A stretch of 64,000 nucleotides of DNA from Nonlabens ulvanivorans (GTDB lineage Bacteria; Bacteroidota; Bacteroidia; Flavobacteriales; Flavobacteriaceae): contig NZ_JPJI01000026.1 in NCBI RefSeq assembly GCF_000732625.1, positions 587,024 through 651,023 on the forward strand, written 5' to 3'. The notes beneath the pieces are model-generated. The model had not been told where the DNA came from and did no database searches. It saw only the letters and a list, made by a program, of their open reading frames with translations. Position numbers and translations under genes: made by a program. Numbering within the stretch: the stretch's first letter is position 1; the number at the start of each line of letters is the position of its first letter. Below are positions 27,600-36,331 of the stretch, in pieces.

Positions 27600-28382
27600 A
27601 TGAAAAACATCACTTATCTATTACTCTTATTTCTAATAGTTATTGGCTGTAAGAGTAACTTATCAGACACAGAAGAAAAACAAGTTTCTGAATTGATCCG
27701 TAAAGCACAAGTCCATAGAATGAATGGTCATTTAAATCAAGCACAAGTTAACTACCTAAAGGCGTTAGAAATTGATCAAAACAATACTGCTATACGATAT
27801 GAATTAATAGATGTTTATATTGAGAAAGATACTTTAGACCTAGCTTTTCAAGTTTTAAAACAAATCCCAGAAGAAGAAAGAGAATCAACAGATTACTATC
27901 ATATAGAAGGTGGACTTTATGACTACAATGGTCAAAGTCAAAAAGCAATAGAAAGTTATCAAAAAGCCTTGAACCTGACCCAAATTCCAGTAGTTGTTAA
28001 TCAGCAGGATTTGAATTTATTGATCAATTATGCAATGTTAGAAACTTTAGCCGGCAAGAAGGAACAAGGAGTTAATAGATTAAATAATACACTCTCTTTT
28101 TCATGGCTGACAGAAAGTGACAAAGCATTATTAGAAAATTTCAGAAATGAATTTGAATATTATCAAGGAACAGGAGTGGTAGAATTCCATACTAAAAGAG
28201 ATTTTTCAATACTTACCAATGATCCAGATAGTTTAGGACAAGTTTTAAAAACTCATCATATCAATATCAAAGCAAAAAGTACAGGTCAACATCATGACTC
28301 TACCGAAATATTCTTTTCCAAAAAATTTAAATCTGGAATTGAGAAACTAGGAATAAAAACAGGTCTTAATAATAATCTTTAG
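27600..28382 (+). CDS. TPR-repeat lipoprotein
   Basis: 260 aa. The lipoprotein signal is MKNITYLLLLFLIVIGC with Cys17 (lipobox VIGC). Two to three tetratricopeptide repeats follow (residues about 28-165), seen in LNQAQVNYLKALEIDQNN and GQSQKAIESYQKALNL. The C-terminal 90 residues are not repeat-like. It is probably a periplasmic or outer-membrane scaffold; its partner is unknown. The next gene, encoding a T9SS cargo, follows 81 nt later on the same strand. Confidence 0.78.
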   Translation: MKNITYLLLLFLIVIGCKSNLSDTEEKQVSELIRKAQVHRMNGHLNQAQVNYLKALEIDQNNTAIRYELIDVYIEKDTLDLAFQVLKQIPEEERESTDYYHIEGGLYDYNGQSQKAIESYQKALNLTQIPVVVNQQDLNLLINYAMLETLAGKKEQGVNRLNNTLSFSWLTESDKALLENFRNEFEYYQGTGVVEFHTKRDFSILTNDPDSLGQVLKTHHINIKAKSTGQHHDSTEIFFSKKFKSGIEKLGIKTGLNNNL

Positions 28383-28463
28383 TAAAAAAACGCCTTAGTG
28401 TAGCCATTGTTACTCAACTAATTAAAAGATGCCTTTACATTTGAGTATGACAATGTGTACCTT

Positions 28464-30089
28464 ATGAAAAATTATCTAAAAACAGCTCTTTTTACTATTG
28501 CTAGTGTATTGCTTTTTAATGCAACTCATGCACAAGTAGCACCTTTTGAAATCACCCTAGAACCTATTACAATTCCTCAATTAGGTGGCTTGCAATCCTA
28601 TGCATTTGGTCAGGCAAATGGAAAGTGGTTGATTCTAGGTGGTCGTTTAGATGGACTACATCGCAGGCAACCATGGGCATCTTTTGATGTAGCAGGACAT
28701 AATAATGAACTGATCGTCGTAGATCCTGTATCACTGCAAAAATGGAGTGCTCCATTAACGTCTTTACCTTCCAGTATTCAAGAGCAGTTAAGTGCTACTA
28801 ATATGGAGTTTTATCAGGAAAACGATTACCTGTATTGTCTAGGTGGCTATGGCTACAGCCCTACAGCAAATGATCATACTACTTTTGATAAACTTACTGC
28901 GATTAAAGTACCTGATGTCATTAATGCTATTATAAATAACACCAGCTTTACAAGTTATTTTAGACAAATTACAGATACGCAATTTCAAGTTACTGGTGGA
29001 CGCCTCAAAAAAATTAATAATACTTTTTATCTCTTAGGTGGCCAGAAATTTATTGGGCGATATAATCCTATGGGACCTAACAATGGACCTGGTTTTATAC
29101 AAGAATATACCAATGCGATTAGAAAATTTAATCTTACAGATGATGGCACAACCATTAGCGTAACACATCTTGCACCATATATCGATAGCGCCAACTTGCA
29201 CCGAAGAGATTATAATGCGGAGTCTCAAATTTTGCCTAATGGTAGCGAAGGAATTACGATGTTCTCGGGTATTTTTCAGCCTACTGCTAACCTACCTTTT
29301 TTAAATTCAGTTACTGTAGACGCCAATAACTACACTGTAAATAATACCTTCCAACAATACTACAATCATTATCATTGCCCAGTATTACCTATTTATTCTG
29401 CTACAGATAATGAGATGCATACGGTATTCTTTGGTGGTATCGCACAGTTCTATGATAACGCAGGCACTTTAGTGCAAGATGACAATGTCCCTTTTGTAAA
29501 CACTATTGCCAGAGTCACTAGAGATCAAACCGGCAGTATGGCCGAGTATAAATTACCTATAGTAATGCCATCACTTCTAGGTGCTGGTGCAGAGTTTATT
29601 CCAGACTTAAGTTTTCCTCGTTTTAACAACGAAGTATTAAAACTCGATCAATTAACGACAACCAGTACTTTAGTAGGATATATATATGGTGGAATCAGTA
29701 GTACGCAACCTAATATTTTCTTTATCAATGACGGCACCCAAAGCAGCGCAAACCATCAAATCTTTAAAGTTAAAATTAAGAAATCAAGTTCTTTATCTAT
29801 AGATGATTTAAATGAATCAAGTATCAACCATTTGAACTTGAGAATTTATCCTAATCCTAATTATGGTCAATTAAAAATAGCCTTTAACTTAAAAACATTA
29901 GACGACGTTACCTTAACTATTCATGATGTAAAAGGATCTGTTGTTGATACTACATTATTAACTAATCTAATGATAGGTGAGAATATCTTTGAGAAAGAAG
30001 TACAGCAATTAAATCACGATAGTGTTTATTTAATTTCGTTAGAAACTAGAAATCAAAAAAGCACACACAAACTAGTCATTAAAAAGTAA
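28464..30089 (+). CDS. Kelch-like secreted protein with T9SS sorting domain
   Basis: 541 aa. The signal peptide is MKNYLKTALFTIASVLLFNATHAQ. The middle has repeated GG-containing beta motifs (WLILGGRLDGL, YLYCLGGYGYSP, TFYLLGGQKF, HTVFFGGIAQF, GYIYGGISS), consistent with a kelch-type beta-propeller. The last 75 residues (LRIYPNPNYGQLKIAF to THKLVIKK) are a type A T9SS C-terminal sorting domain. The product is therefore exported by the gliding/type IX machinery to the surface or medium. ATG 28464 is chosen over a GTG nine bases upstream. Confidence 0.83.
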   Translation: MKNYLKTALFTIASVLLFNATHAQVAPFEITLEPITIPQLGGLQSYAFGQANGKWLILGGRLDGLHRRQPWASFDVAGHNNELIVVDPVSLQKWSAPLTSLPSSIQEQLSATNMEFYQENDYLYCLGGYGYSPTANDHTTFDKLTAIKVPDVINAIINNTSFTSYFRQITDTQFQVTGGRLKKINNTFYLLGGQKFIGRYNPMGPNNGPGFIQEYTNAIRKFNLTDDGTTISVTHLAPYIDSANLHRRDYNAESQILPNGSEGITMFSGIFQPTANLPFLNSVTVDANNYTVNNTFQQYYNHYHCPVLPIYSATDNEMHTVFFGGIAQFYDNAGTLVQDDNVPFVNTIARVTRDQTGSMAEYKLPIVMPSLLGAGAEFIPDLSFPRFNNEVLKLDQLTTTSTLVGYIYGGISSTQPNIFFINDGTQSSANHQIFKVKIKKSSSLSIDDLNESSINHLNLRIYPNPNYGQLKIAFNLKTLDDVTLTIHDVKGSVVDTTLLTNLMIGENIFEKEVQQLNHDSVYLISLETRNQKSTHKLVIKK

Positions 30090-30150
30090 TGCCCTATTAC
30101 ACATAGAAGTGAACTTAAAAAAGTTGACTTCTCGTCATACCCAATCCTTT

Positions 30151-30193
30151 AAAGCTCTAAGAATCCATCACAGGATTTTAGAGCTTTTTTTTA
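30151..30193 (+). terminator. Intrinsic terminator of the T9SS kelch-like gene
   Basis: A long interrupted stem, AAAGCTCTAA-g-AATCC with GGATT-t-TTAGAGCTTT, is followed by a T8 tract. Confidence 0.88.
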
Positions 30194-30317
30194 ATAAGTT
30201 TTTAACGGTTAGAGGAATTTTCTTTGATGAGGTTCTTTTATTTTAGGTGACGACAGTATCTTACTAATATTATAATTTTAATCTAGTCATTAGATTAAAA
30301 ACATCAACAACTCACCT

Positions 30318-31094
30318 ATGCACTTTATTAATAGACTTGTATCAATACTAAAATGTGTTTTAATATGTGTAATACTTATACAGTGTAAAAATTCTAGTAC
30401 AGCATTAAAAGAATCTCAAGAATTAAAAACAGTAGAGAATAGTACTCCTATACCCTTTACAGATTATTATCCTTCAGGAAACCTTAAAACAAAAGGGCAA
30501 TTACTGCACGATAAAAAAACGGGTACATGGATTTCTTATCTTGAAAATGGAGACGAAAAATCAATTCAAAATTATAAAAATGATGTTCTAGATGGTTTTC
30601 AAAAAACACTGTACTCGCAAGAACTTTACATGGAAGGCGATTTTAAGCAAGGTGTAAAAATTGGTACTTGGAAAAGCTATTTTAAAAACAATCATCAACT
30701 TAAATATCTCAAACATTTCGATAATAATGGTAACAGTACTGGTAAATGGGAAAGTTATTACGACAGCGGCGAATTATCTTTAATTGAAAATCATGTCAAC
30801 AATCAAGCGCATGGATTGCAAACACAATACTTTAAAAATGGTCAAATAAGTAGTACCGGAAAACTGGTTAATGGTAAGAACCATGGTTTATGGAATCATT
30901 ACTATGACACTGGCGTACTACAATGCGTGAAAGAATTCAAAATAGGTGTTGAAGAAGGCGTATACAAACAGTATTATGAAAACGGCACCCTATATAAAGA
31001 AGGCACTAAAACCAACTTTAAAAAAACTGGTGTTTGGAAAACATACAACCGGCAAGGAACTATTATTGAAACCAAATCATACGACCATCCATAA
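30318..31094 (+). CDS. MORN-variant repeat lipoprotein (YwqK-like)
   Basis: 258 aa. The N-terminal hydrophobic segment ends in ILIQC (Cys23), a plausible lipidation site. About eight copies of a 20-24-residue MORN-type repeat follow, with YYPSGNLKTKGQ, YYDSGELS, YFKNGQISSTGKL and YYENGTLYKEG as examples. The toxin-antitoxin-like name YwqK attached to this repeat family carries little functional weight. It probably forms an elongated beta structure at the outer membrane. It is followed 18 nt later by a DUF2628 gene, a likely operon. Confidence 0.8.
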   Translation: MHFINRLVSILKCVLICVILIQCKNSSTALKESQELKTVENSTPIPFTDYYPSGNLKTKGQLLHDKKTGTWISYLENGDEKSIQNYKNDVLDGFQKTLYSQELYMEGDFKQGVKIGTWKSYFKNNHQLKYLKHFDNNGNSTGKWESYYDSGELSLIENHVNNQAHGLQTQYFKNGQISSTGKLVNGKNHGLWNHYYDTGVLQCVKEFKIGVEEGVYKQYYENGTLYKEGTKTNFKKTGVWKTYNRQGTIIETKSYDHP

Positions 31095-31112
31095 AATTAA
31101 TAGATAAAAATT

Positions 31113-31610
31113 ATGAACGACCCATTAAATACAGACAGAGAAACCAACTGGGAATTAGCCGCCTTTGTAGGTGAGAATCGAGCTTATTATTTAGAGAAAT
31201 GGGAAAGCTTAAAAAACGGTAGTGTTTTATCTTTTAATTTCTACGCATTTTTATTTGGTATCACTTGGCTACTTTATAGAAAAATGTATCGTGAAGCAGG
31301 TATTTTATTTGCCATCATCCTTGTTGAGTCCGAGGTTACTTTTAATCTTGTTGGTGAGAATGGTGCGGTAGATATAGCAATTAGAATCTTCTATTCACTA
31401 GCCATTGGTTTTACGGCAAATTACTTTTACCTCAAACATGCCGAAAGAGAAATTCAGAAATTGAATGAACAATTTCAAGACCCTACTGCATTAAAAGAAC
31501 TTATTATAAAGAAAGGTGGCACGTCTTGGGTTTCGGTAATAGTAGGAATAGCAATTATCGTTGGGTTATCGCTACTTCTCGCTTATTTATTAGGTGACTT
31601 GAATTTTTAG
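31113..31610 (+). CDS. DUF2628 membrane protein
   Basis: 165 aa. Residues 38-60 (SFNFYAFLFGITWLLYRKMY) are the DUF2628 core, with two or three further hydrophobic helices (AGILFAIILVESEV, IFYSLAIGFTANYFYL and a C-terminal VIVGIAIIVGLSLLLAYLL). The N-terminus is acidic and cytosolic. Family role unknown. It follows the MORN gene and precedes the orphan 31613 gene by 2 nt. Confidence 0.82.
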   Translation: MNDPLNTDRETNWELAAFVGENRAYYLEKWESLKNGSVLSFNFYAFLFGITWLLYRKMYREAGILFAIILVESEVTFNLVGENGAVDIAIRIFYSLAIGFTANYFYLKHAEREIQKLNEQFQDPTALKELIIKKGGTSWVSVIVGIAIIVGLSLLLAYLLGDLNF

Positions 31611-31612
31611 TT

Positions 31613-32413
31613 ATGAGAATTTTCAAATTTTGGATGAAATATTCTAGAGAACTCTCTATAAATGGAATTAAACAACTCTCTACCACCTATGGAGGTTCTA
31701 ATATCTCTGAAGATGAAGCTATTAAAGATGCTATTCTCAAACTTAACAACGCTCAAAAAAGAATCAATGGCGAGCTAGGCAGAAATAGAGATTATGAAGC
31801 AGACATCAGAGAAGAGATTATAGAAACAATTAATCAAGATAATATCATTACCAGAAATAGATATGGTGCACTGGTATTAAATTCTAAAAAATTAATGTTT
31901 ATTGATATTGATGAATACTCATCTTCTGTAAGCGACCTTATCTTCAGAAGAACGTATTCTCAAAAACAGTTAATGCTGCGCAAGATTGAGAAAACAGCAC
32001 AAAAAAAGGATTATCATCAACTGGGATTCAGAATATACGAGACCGCAAAAGGTTATCGTGTTTTAGTAACTAATAAAGATTTTGATCCTAGGAGTTATGA
32101 ATCAAAGCGCATGATGAGAGATTTTAACGCAGATCATTTATACCGCTGGTTGTGCAGAAAACAGAATTGTTATCGCGCAAGATTAACACCTAAACCGCAT
32201 CGCATCAATTTAAAAAGGATTAAAGTAATTTTCCCAAACAGGACAGCCGTACAGCAACAAGAATTAACAAATTGGCTTCATGAATATGAACTGAAATCTC
32301 AACGATCTTCTAGTTGTCATCTGGTAAAAGAAATTGGTCAGGTACGCACTAATGAAGCCATTGAATACCACGATCGATTGAGCGGTGTTAAATGGGAATA
32401 TAATCTCGCTTAA
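31613..32413 (+). CDS. Conserved protein of unknown function with FIDID and RARLTPKP motifs
   Basis: 266 aa, cytosolic, without signal or membrane segments. A helical N-terminal third (residues 30-75, charged) leads to LMFIDIDEYSSS with Asp98/Asp100, GFRIYETAKGYRVLVTNKDF (138-157), a Trp/Cys-rich WLCRKQNCYRARLTPKPHRI (179-198) and HDRLSG near the end. I recall the CYRARLTPKP-type motif in proteins from unrelated bacteria, always uncharacterised. The DxD followed by beta strands recalls nucleotidyltransferase or primase-type folds, but that is only suggestive. It lies 2 nt after the DUF2628 gene. Confidence 0.7.
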   Translation: MRIFKFWMKYSRELSINGIKQLSTTYGGSNISEDEAIKDAILKLNNAQKRINGELGRNRDYEADIREEIIETINQDNIITRNRYGALVLNSKKLMFIDIDEYSSSVSDLIFRRTYSQKQLMLRKIEKTAQKKDYHQLGFRIYETAKGYRVLVTNKDFDPRSYESKRMMRDFNADHLYRWLCRKQNCYRARLTPKPHRINLKRIKVIFPNRTAVQQQELTNWLHEYELKSQRSSSCHLVKEIGQVRTNEAIEYHDRLSGVKWEYNLA

Positions 32414-32447
32414 ATAAACCTTAAGTTGAAAGCAACACCACGATCGG

Positions 32448-33299
32448 CTACTGGGTTTGCTTTATTTTTTTAATCATTTCTAGCAAATAAGGTATAACCA
32501 GTTCCGGTCTTGCCCAGGCAATCTCGTGTCCCAAACCTGAGATAGGAACTACCTCAACATTTGAAAAAACAGATTGGCTATATGCCACGTTAATAAAAGG
32601 CACCAGTTCATCACGATCACCATGAATATGCATTACAGGAACGTTAACCTGTGACCAATCTTTTTCTATAGCAGCCAGTTCTTGTGCATGTACGGTTTTC
32701 TCATCTCCAGCCACTCGATAACCTGTAGGAACTAGCCACCGTGTTAACCACCATTGTGTAAAATCTGATTGCCAGACTCTTTTTTCATTGTCTGGATCAA
32801 TCGCTGGCGACACCATTACAACAGCTTTTATATGATCATTTTCTATAGGTAATCGAGCAGCTACTGGACCACCATAGGAAGTACCTATGGCTATAACGTT
32901 CTTAAGATTCAATTGATTTATAACCTCACTTATAACCTTAGTCTGTGTATCTATAGAGATCATTTGTTTTCCAAAATTTGAATAGCCATAACCAGGTCGA
33001 TCAATAGCGTGCAACTTTACGGTATGACGCAACGTGCTATCTTTTAAATAAGCCTGCCATGCCGTTAAGGAGCTGGGCGATCCATGTAAAAAAACTAGAT
33101 TGTAATCCTCTATACCTTGCGTGACACTTTGCACACGGACCTTTAAATCCAGACTATCAATCTCAACATACGAGATGCTGGTTGGTATGTCTGCTTTCGC
33201 GAAAGCGGAATATATAGCCTCATCGGGTAATCGATATTGTAAACTTTTACAAGAGCTAAGAAATAGTAAACCTAGTAGAAAGAAAAAAAGAAGCCTCAT
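32448..33299 (-). CDS. Alpha/beta hydrolase lipoprotein
   Basis: 283 aa. The lipoprotein signal is MRLLFFFLLGLLFLSSC (Cys17). The alpha/beta hydrolase fold has the oxyanion HGSPSS, the nucleophile elbow GTSYGG, the acid in GDRDELVP and the catalytic His in GLGHEIAWA, so all three catalytic residues are present. It is an envelope-bound esterase or peptidase of unknown substrate. The palindrome at 33193-33206 encodes AFAKA near residue 33. It is convergent with the 31613 gene. Confidence 0.85.
   Translation of the reverse strand: MRLLFFFLLGLLFLSSCKSLQYRLPDEAIYSAFAKADIPTSISYVEIDSLDLKVRVQSVTQGIEDYNLVFLHGSPSSLTAWQAYLKDSTLRHTVKLHAIDRPGYGYSNFGKQMISIDTQTKVISEVINQLNLKNVIAIGTSYGGPVAARLPIENDHIKAVVMVSPAIDPDNEKRVWQSDFTQWWLTRWLVPTGYRVAGDEKTVHAQELAAIEKDWSQVNVPVMHIHGDRDELVPFINVAYSQSVFSNVEVVPISGLGHEIAWARPELVIPYLLEMIKKIKQTQ
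33193..33206. repeat. GCTTTCGCGAAAGC palindrome inside the hydrolase gene
   Basis: Perfect 14-mer core, encoding AFAKA just after the lipoprotein signal region. Confidence 0.9.
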
Positions 33300-33443
33300 G
33301 AGTTAATTATGACGTGATATAAAAGTAAGTTAATTTAGATAGTGATGAGATGTTATTCAACAAGTAAGAGATTAAGATGTACAAATAGAAATAGAGAAAC
33401 GTGAAGTGACCTACAGTAGTTTACTATAAAGCTGTTTAGGTCG

Positions 33444-33451
33444 TATATTTG
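33444..33451 (+). promoter_or_regulatory. -7 box of the CDP-alcohol phosphatidyltransferase gene
   Basis: TATATTTG, an exact TAnnTTTG, 49 nt before the ATG at 33501. Confidence 0.5.
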
Positions 33452-33500
33452 CAACCGTTAAAATTGGTATATTCCACATTACTGCTTTCTATGACATTAC

Positions 33501-34268
33501 ATGTCCAAACTTCCTCAAGAGCATAAATTTATCGATCTGTCCGATTATGGACGACCGATAGCAAAAATTATAGCTACTTCATTAAAAAATACAGCAGCAA
33601 CACCAGTTCATGTGACCATAGGTTTTATAATATCTGGTCTTATAGCTGTTTATTGCATCTTAACAGGTTACTACTGGATTGCAGGTTTCTTTCTTATTCT
33701 TAAGTCCATATTAGACGCAGCAGATGGTGAGCTGGCTCGAATTAAACAAAAGCCATCTTACACAGGTCGTTATCTAGATTCTGTAGCAGACATTTTGCTT
33801 AACGCCATCATCTTTTTAACCATATGGTATGTCACAGACACTAGTTTATGGGTATGTATCACCGCTTTTATAGGGCTTCAATTACAAGGTACCTTATATA
33901 ATTACTATTATGTCATCCTGCGCAATAAGTTTAATGGTGATAGAACCAGTCGTGTGTTTGAAAACAAAACTCCGATAGCATTAGATGGTGAAAAGCAACA
34001 ACATGTTGATGTGCTCTTTAAGCTTTATAAATTTCTATATGGCGCCTTTGATAAGGCAATATATGTTTTAGATCCTAGAGCAGGTTATGGTAAACCATTA
34101 CCTAAATGGTTTATGACCAGTGTATCCACCTTTGGTTTAGGATTTCAATTACTTATAATTTCAGTAATGCTCATTCTAGGATTTAAAGCTTTCATTCTTC
34201 CCTTCTTTTTATGTTATACCGTGATGGTATTGATCTTTGTAGAGATTAGAAAAATGTTTTTTAAATGA
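33501..34268 (+). CDS. CDP-alcohol phosphatidyltransferase family protein
   Basis: 255 aa, inner-membrane enzyme that swaps CMP of a CDP-linked alcohol for another alcohol in phospholipid or related synthesis. The complete family motif D-x2-DG-x2-AR-x8-G-x3-D-x3-D is present in DAADGELARI and GRYLDSVAD. Five or six hydrophobic helices surround it (HVTIGFIISGLIAVYCIL and others). The precise alcohol (inositol, glycerol phosphate, choline) is not decided by the sequence. A small unknown gene follows 18 nt later. Confidence 0.88.
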   Translation: MSKLPQEHKFIDLSDYGRPIAKIIATSLKNTAATPVHVTIGFIISGLIAVYCILTGYYWIAGFFLILKSILDAADGELARIKQKPSYTGRYLDSVADILLNAIIFLTIWYVTDTSLWVCITAFIGLQLQGTLYNYYYVILRNKFNGDRTSRVFENKTPIALDGEKQQHVDVLFKLYKFLYGAFDKAIYVLDPRAGYGKPLPKWFMTSVSTFGLGFQLLIISVMLILGFKAFILPFFLCYTVMVLIFVEIRKMFFK

Positions 34269-34286
34269 TAAATGGTTAACCAGTAG

Positions 34287-34634
34287 ATGAGTTTTAAAAC
34301 ATTTCATAAAAACCTTGTAGTTAATTGTCAGATGATTACATTTCCTGACCAAGTTATGGAAGTACTAGAATATGACGACTTTTATGTGGTAATGACAGAT
34401 TATCATCAATCCAGTACTAATGAAAATGTTTATGGTATTGACCCTAATGGATTTATATTGTGGCAAATAAGTACATTTAAAAGTTCTATTGAAAATAAAG
34501 AGGTTAAGGATCTTTTCTTTAACCCGTATACCTCAATCGAAAAGTTAAATTCACGACATGTTAAACTTATAGATTTTAATAATCAGTCCATAATAATAGA
34601 AGCCTATAGCGGTTGTCTTTCTGATGATAAGTAA
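34287..34634 (+). CDS. Small hypothetical protein
   Basis: 115 aa, not recognised. It is cytosolic-looking, with no signal or membrane segment, and alternates beta strands and turns (FYVVMTDYHQSS, NVYGIDPNGFILWQI, QSIIIEAYSG). The GIDPNGFILWQI stretch resembles single-blade beta-propeller repeats. It sits 18 nt downstream of the phosphatidyltransferase gene and is probably in its operon. The composition matches the neighbourhood. The function is unknown. Confidence 0.6.
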   Translation: MSFKTFHKNLVVNCQMITFPDQVMEVLEYDDFYVVMTDYHQSSTNENVYGIDPNGFILWQISTFKSSIENKEVKDLFFNPYTSIEKLNSRHVKLIDFNNQSIIIEAYSGCLSDDK

Positions 34635-34687
34635 TTCTAAATGGCGTAAGCTATAATCTCTATAAAACGATTTTTGGCAAGTATATA

Positions 34688-34760
34688 CAATAAAAAAGCT
34701 GTCTTAAAAATAGCGTTCAAATCAAACTATAACTTGCTATTTTTTATAGACAGCCTTAAC
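34688..34760 (-). terminator. Long-stem terminator of the thioredoxin-lipoprotein pair
   Basis: On the minus strand an interrupted long stem (GGCTGTC plus AAAAATAGC pairing with GCTATTTTT and GACAGC) is followed by a T6 tract, 17-89 nt after the gene at 34777. Confidence 0.65.
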
Positions 34761-34776
34761 AATCTATATCAATAAA

Positions 34777-35535
34777 TTAAGCTCTGCTTGCCTTTACGGG
34801 ACAACCTATTGCCTTTGTAAAATTAAGCTCTGGCTTTTCACCTCTTTCTAAAGCATTTATAGCGTTTTCTAGATATTTGACTTTAACATCCTTGGCAGAT
34901 TTTGCATTATCATCGATGGTACCTATATATTGCACTTTACGGTCCTGATCTAGAAGAAAAACGTGTGGTGTGCGCACTGCTCCATATTGCGGATAAATTT
35001 TCTGTCCTTCATCAACTAAATATGGAAAAGGGAAGTTTTTATCTTTTGCTCTTTGCTGCATCGCTGCATAGCCTTCTTTTTCATCTTCTGGACTGTTGGG
35101 ATTAATGGCAACTACGCTATATCCTTTAGGTGCATAAGCATTATGCAACGCTATCAAACGGTCTTCATACATTTTTGCAAAAGGACATTCATTACAAGTG
35201 AAAGTAACGATATAACCTTTGGCATTTTCTATACTCTCAAGTGATACCACAGAACCACCTACATCTTTAAGGTTGAAATCTGTTGCAACATCTCCTATGG
35301 CATAACCACCGACCTCTTCGAGAGTTTTGGTCTGTTCTGGGCTACCACCTTTAGGAGGTCCTTTTCTCTCACCATGTGGTGGTCCTTTTCTTTCCTTATC
35401 GTGATGAGAATGATCTTTATCGCTATGATGATTTTCAGTTTGTAAATTGTTATTCTCATTAGCCTCATTCTTACAAGAAAGTATGGTTAATGCAGTAAAA
35501 CACATTACTGCAATACTTAATAATATTTTTTTCAT
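34777..35535 (-). CDS. Redoxin/thioredoxin-fold lipoprotein with His-rich linker
   Basis: 252 aa. The lipoprotein signal ends ALTILSC (Cys21). Residues about 36-70 form a His/Lys/Gly/Pro linker (HHSDKDHSHHDKERKGPPHG) likely to bind metal. The C-terminal 170 residues are a thioredoxin-like AhpC/redoxin domain with a CxxC in FTCNECPFAKMYEDR and the cis-Pro region VRTPHVFLLD. It resembles the thioredoxin family protein at 58229, which has CNHCPF in the same place. It lies 12 nt downstream of the TlpA-like gene on the same strand. Confidence 0.85.
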   Translation of the reverse strand: MKKILLSIAVMCFTALTILSCKNEANENNNLQTENHHSDKDHSHHDKERKGPPHGERKGPPKGGSPEQTKTLEEVGGYAIGDVATDFNLKDVGGSVVSLESIENAKGYIVTFTCNECPFAKMYEDRLIALHNAYAPKGYSVVAINPNSPEDEKEGYAAMQQRAKDKNFPFPYLVDEGQKIYPQYGAVRTPHVFLLDQDRKVQYIGTIDDNAKSAKDVKVKYLENAINALERGEKPELNFTKAIGCPVKASRA

Positions 35536-35547
35536 CTCAAAAATTGT

Positions 35548-36069
35548 TTAGTTATAAAATTGGTTTATTTGATTTTGAAAATCTTCTTCATTTTCAAAGG
35601 ACTGTTCTAGATATAAGCGTTTATCTTTATTAAAAATGATGGTAAATGGTATAGCACCAGACCAACTAGGATCTATTTGATTAATCCAATAATTAGCATC
35701 GGGATCATCCATTAAAATAACACGTGACTTGATATTATTATCTTTCAAAAAAGGTTTTAACCTAGTCTCAACATCATTTGTAAAATCCATACTTACTAGT
35801 AACATATCTATATCAGGATTTTGACTTGCCACCTGTTGTAAATAGGGTAGTTCTGCGACACACGGCGCGCACCACATTGCCCAAAAGTTAACTACATGGA
35901 TGCGGTCATCTTCAGTTTCTAGATAAGGTTGCAACCCATTATAATCGACAATATCGATTGTATCGTGACTATACTCTTTCGATTCAAACACTTGACTATC
36001 AGCATTATTATTTTTACAACTCAATGTAATCAACATGATAAACACGTAATAGAATTTGATACTTTTCAT
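35548..36069 (-). CDS. TlpA-like thioredoxin lipoprotein
   Basis: 173 aa. The lipoprotein signal ends MLITLSC (Cys18). The thioredoxin domain has VVNFWAMWCAPCVAELPYLQ (active-site Cys67 and Cys70, WCAPC) and a cis-Pro in GAIPFTIIFN. It is a periplasm-facing reductase, probably keeping envelope thiols or cytochrome precursors reduced. It is co-transcribed with the His-rich redoxin lipoprotein. Its upstream region is shared with the divergent siderophore receptor. Confidence 0.87.
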   Translation of the reverse strand: MKSIKFYYVFIMLITLSCKNNNADSQVFESKEYSHDTIDIVDYNGLQPYLETEDDRIHVVNFWAMWCAPCVAELPYLQQVASQNPDIDMLLVSMDFTNDVETRLKPFLKDNNIKSRVILMDDPDANYWINQIDPSWSGAIPFTIIFNKDKRLYLEQSFENEEDFQNQINQFYN

Positions 36070-36147
36070 TAAAGATTGGTCCAGATAATTTTATCACTAA
36101 GACTTTAAATAAATCAAAAGGTTTAAACGTAGGGTCTTTTATTAACT

Positions 36148-36163
36148 CGCTTTCGCGAAAGCG
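36148..36163. repeat. CGCTTTCGCGAAAGCG palindrome, intergenic
   Basis: Perfect 16-mer in the divergent region between the TlpA-like gene and the siderophore receptor, about 80 nt from the TlpA start. Confidence 0.92.
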
Positions 36164-36265
36164 TAAATACGATCTGCATAAAGTGCATGAAACGATAAAA
36201 ACAGACATCATCATTAAAATTTATACTGTTATAAGCAGCACAGAATCAAGAGGTAATAAAACTCT

Positions 36266-36287
36266 TATTTAGATTTATTATAAATAG
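36266..36287 (+). promoter_or_regulatory. 22-bp operator-like box, copy A
   Basis: Begins TATTTAGA and ends AAATAG, with an internal TATTTA/TAAATA dyad. It ends on the first base of the -33 TTTG of the siderophore-receptor promoter. It is 20/22 identical to the reverse complement of copy B (36332-36353). A+T-rich and dyad-shaped, it resembles Fur-type boxes of Bacteroidota as I remember them. Confidence 0.5.
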
Positions 36288-36319
36288 TTTGGTTGCTTTA
36301 AAAGAGGCATATACTTTTG
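36288..36319 (+). promoter_or_regulatory. Promoter of the TonB siderophore receptor
   Basis: -33 TTTG (36288-36291), a 20-nt spacer, then -7 TACTTTTG (36312-36319), both matching the Bacteroidota consensus. The ATG is 41 nt downstream. Confidence 0.6.
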
Positions 36320-36331
36320 CACAAAATTCAT

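Noticed and set aside
32429-32470. Possible terminator after the 31613 gene (AAAGCAA/TTGCTTT)
   Set aside because: Only a 7-bp stem with a loop of about 21 nt that runs into the convergent gene; too weak to list.
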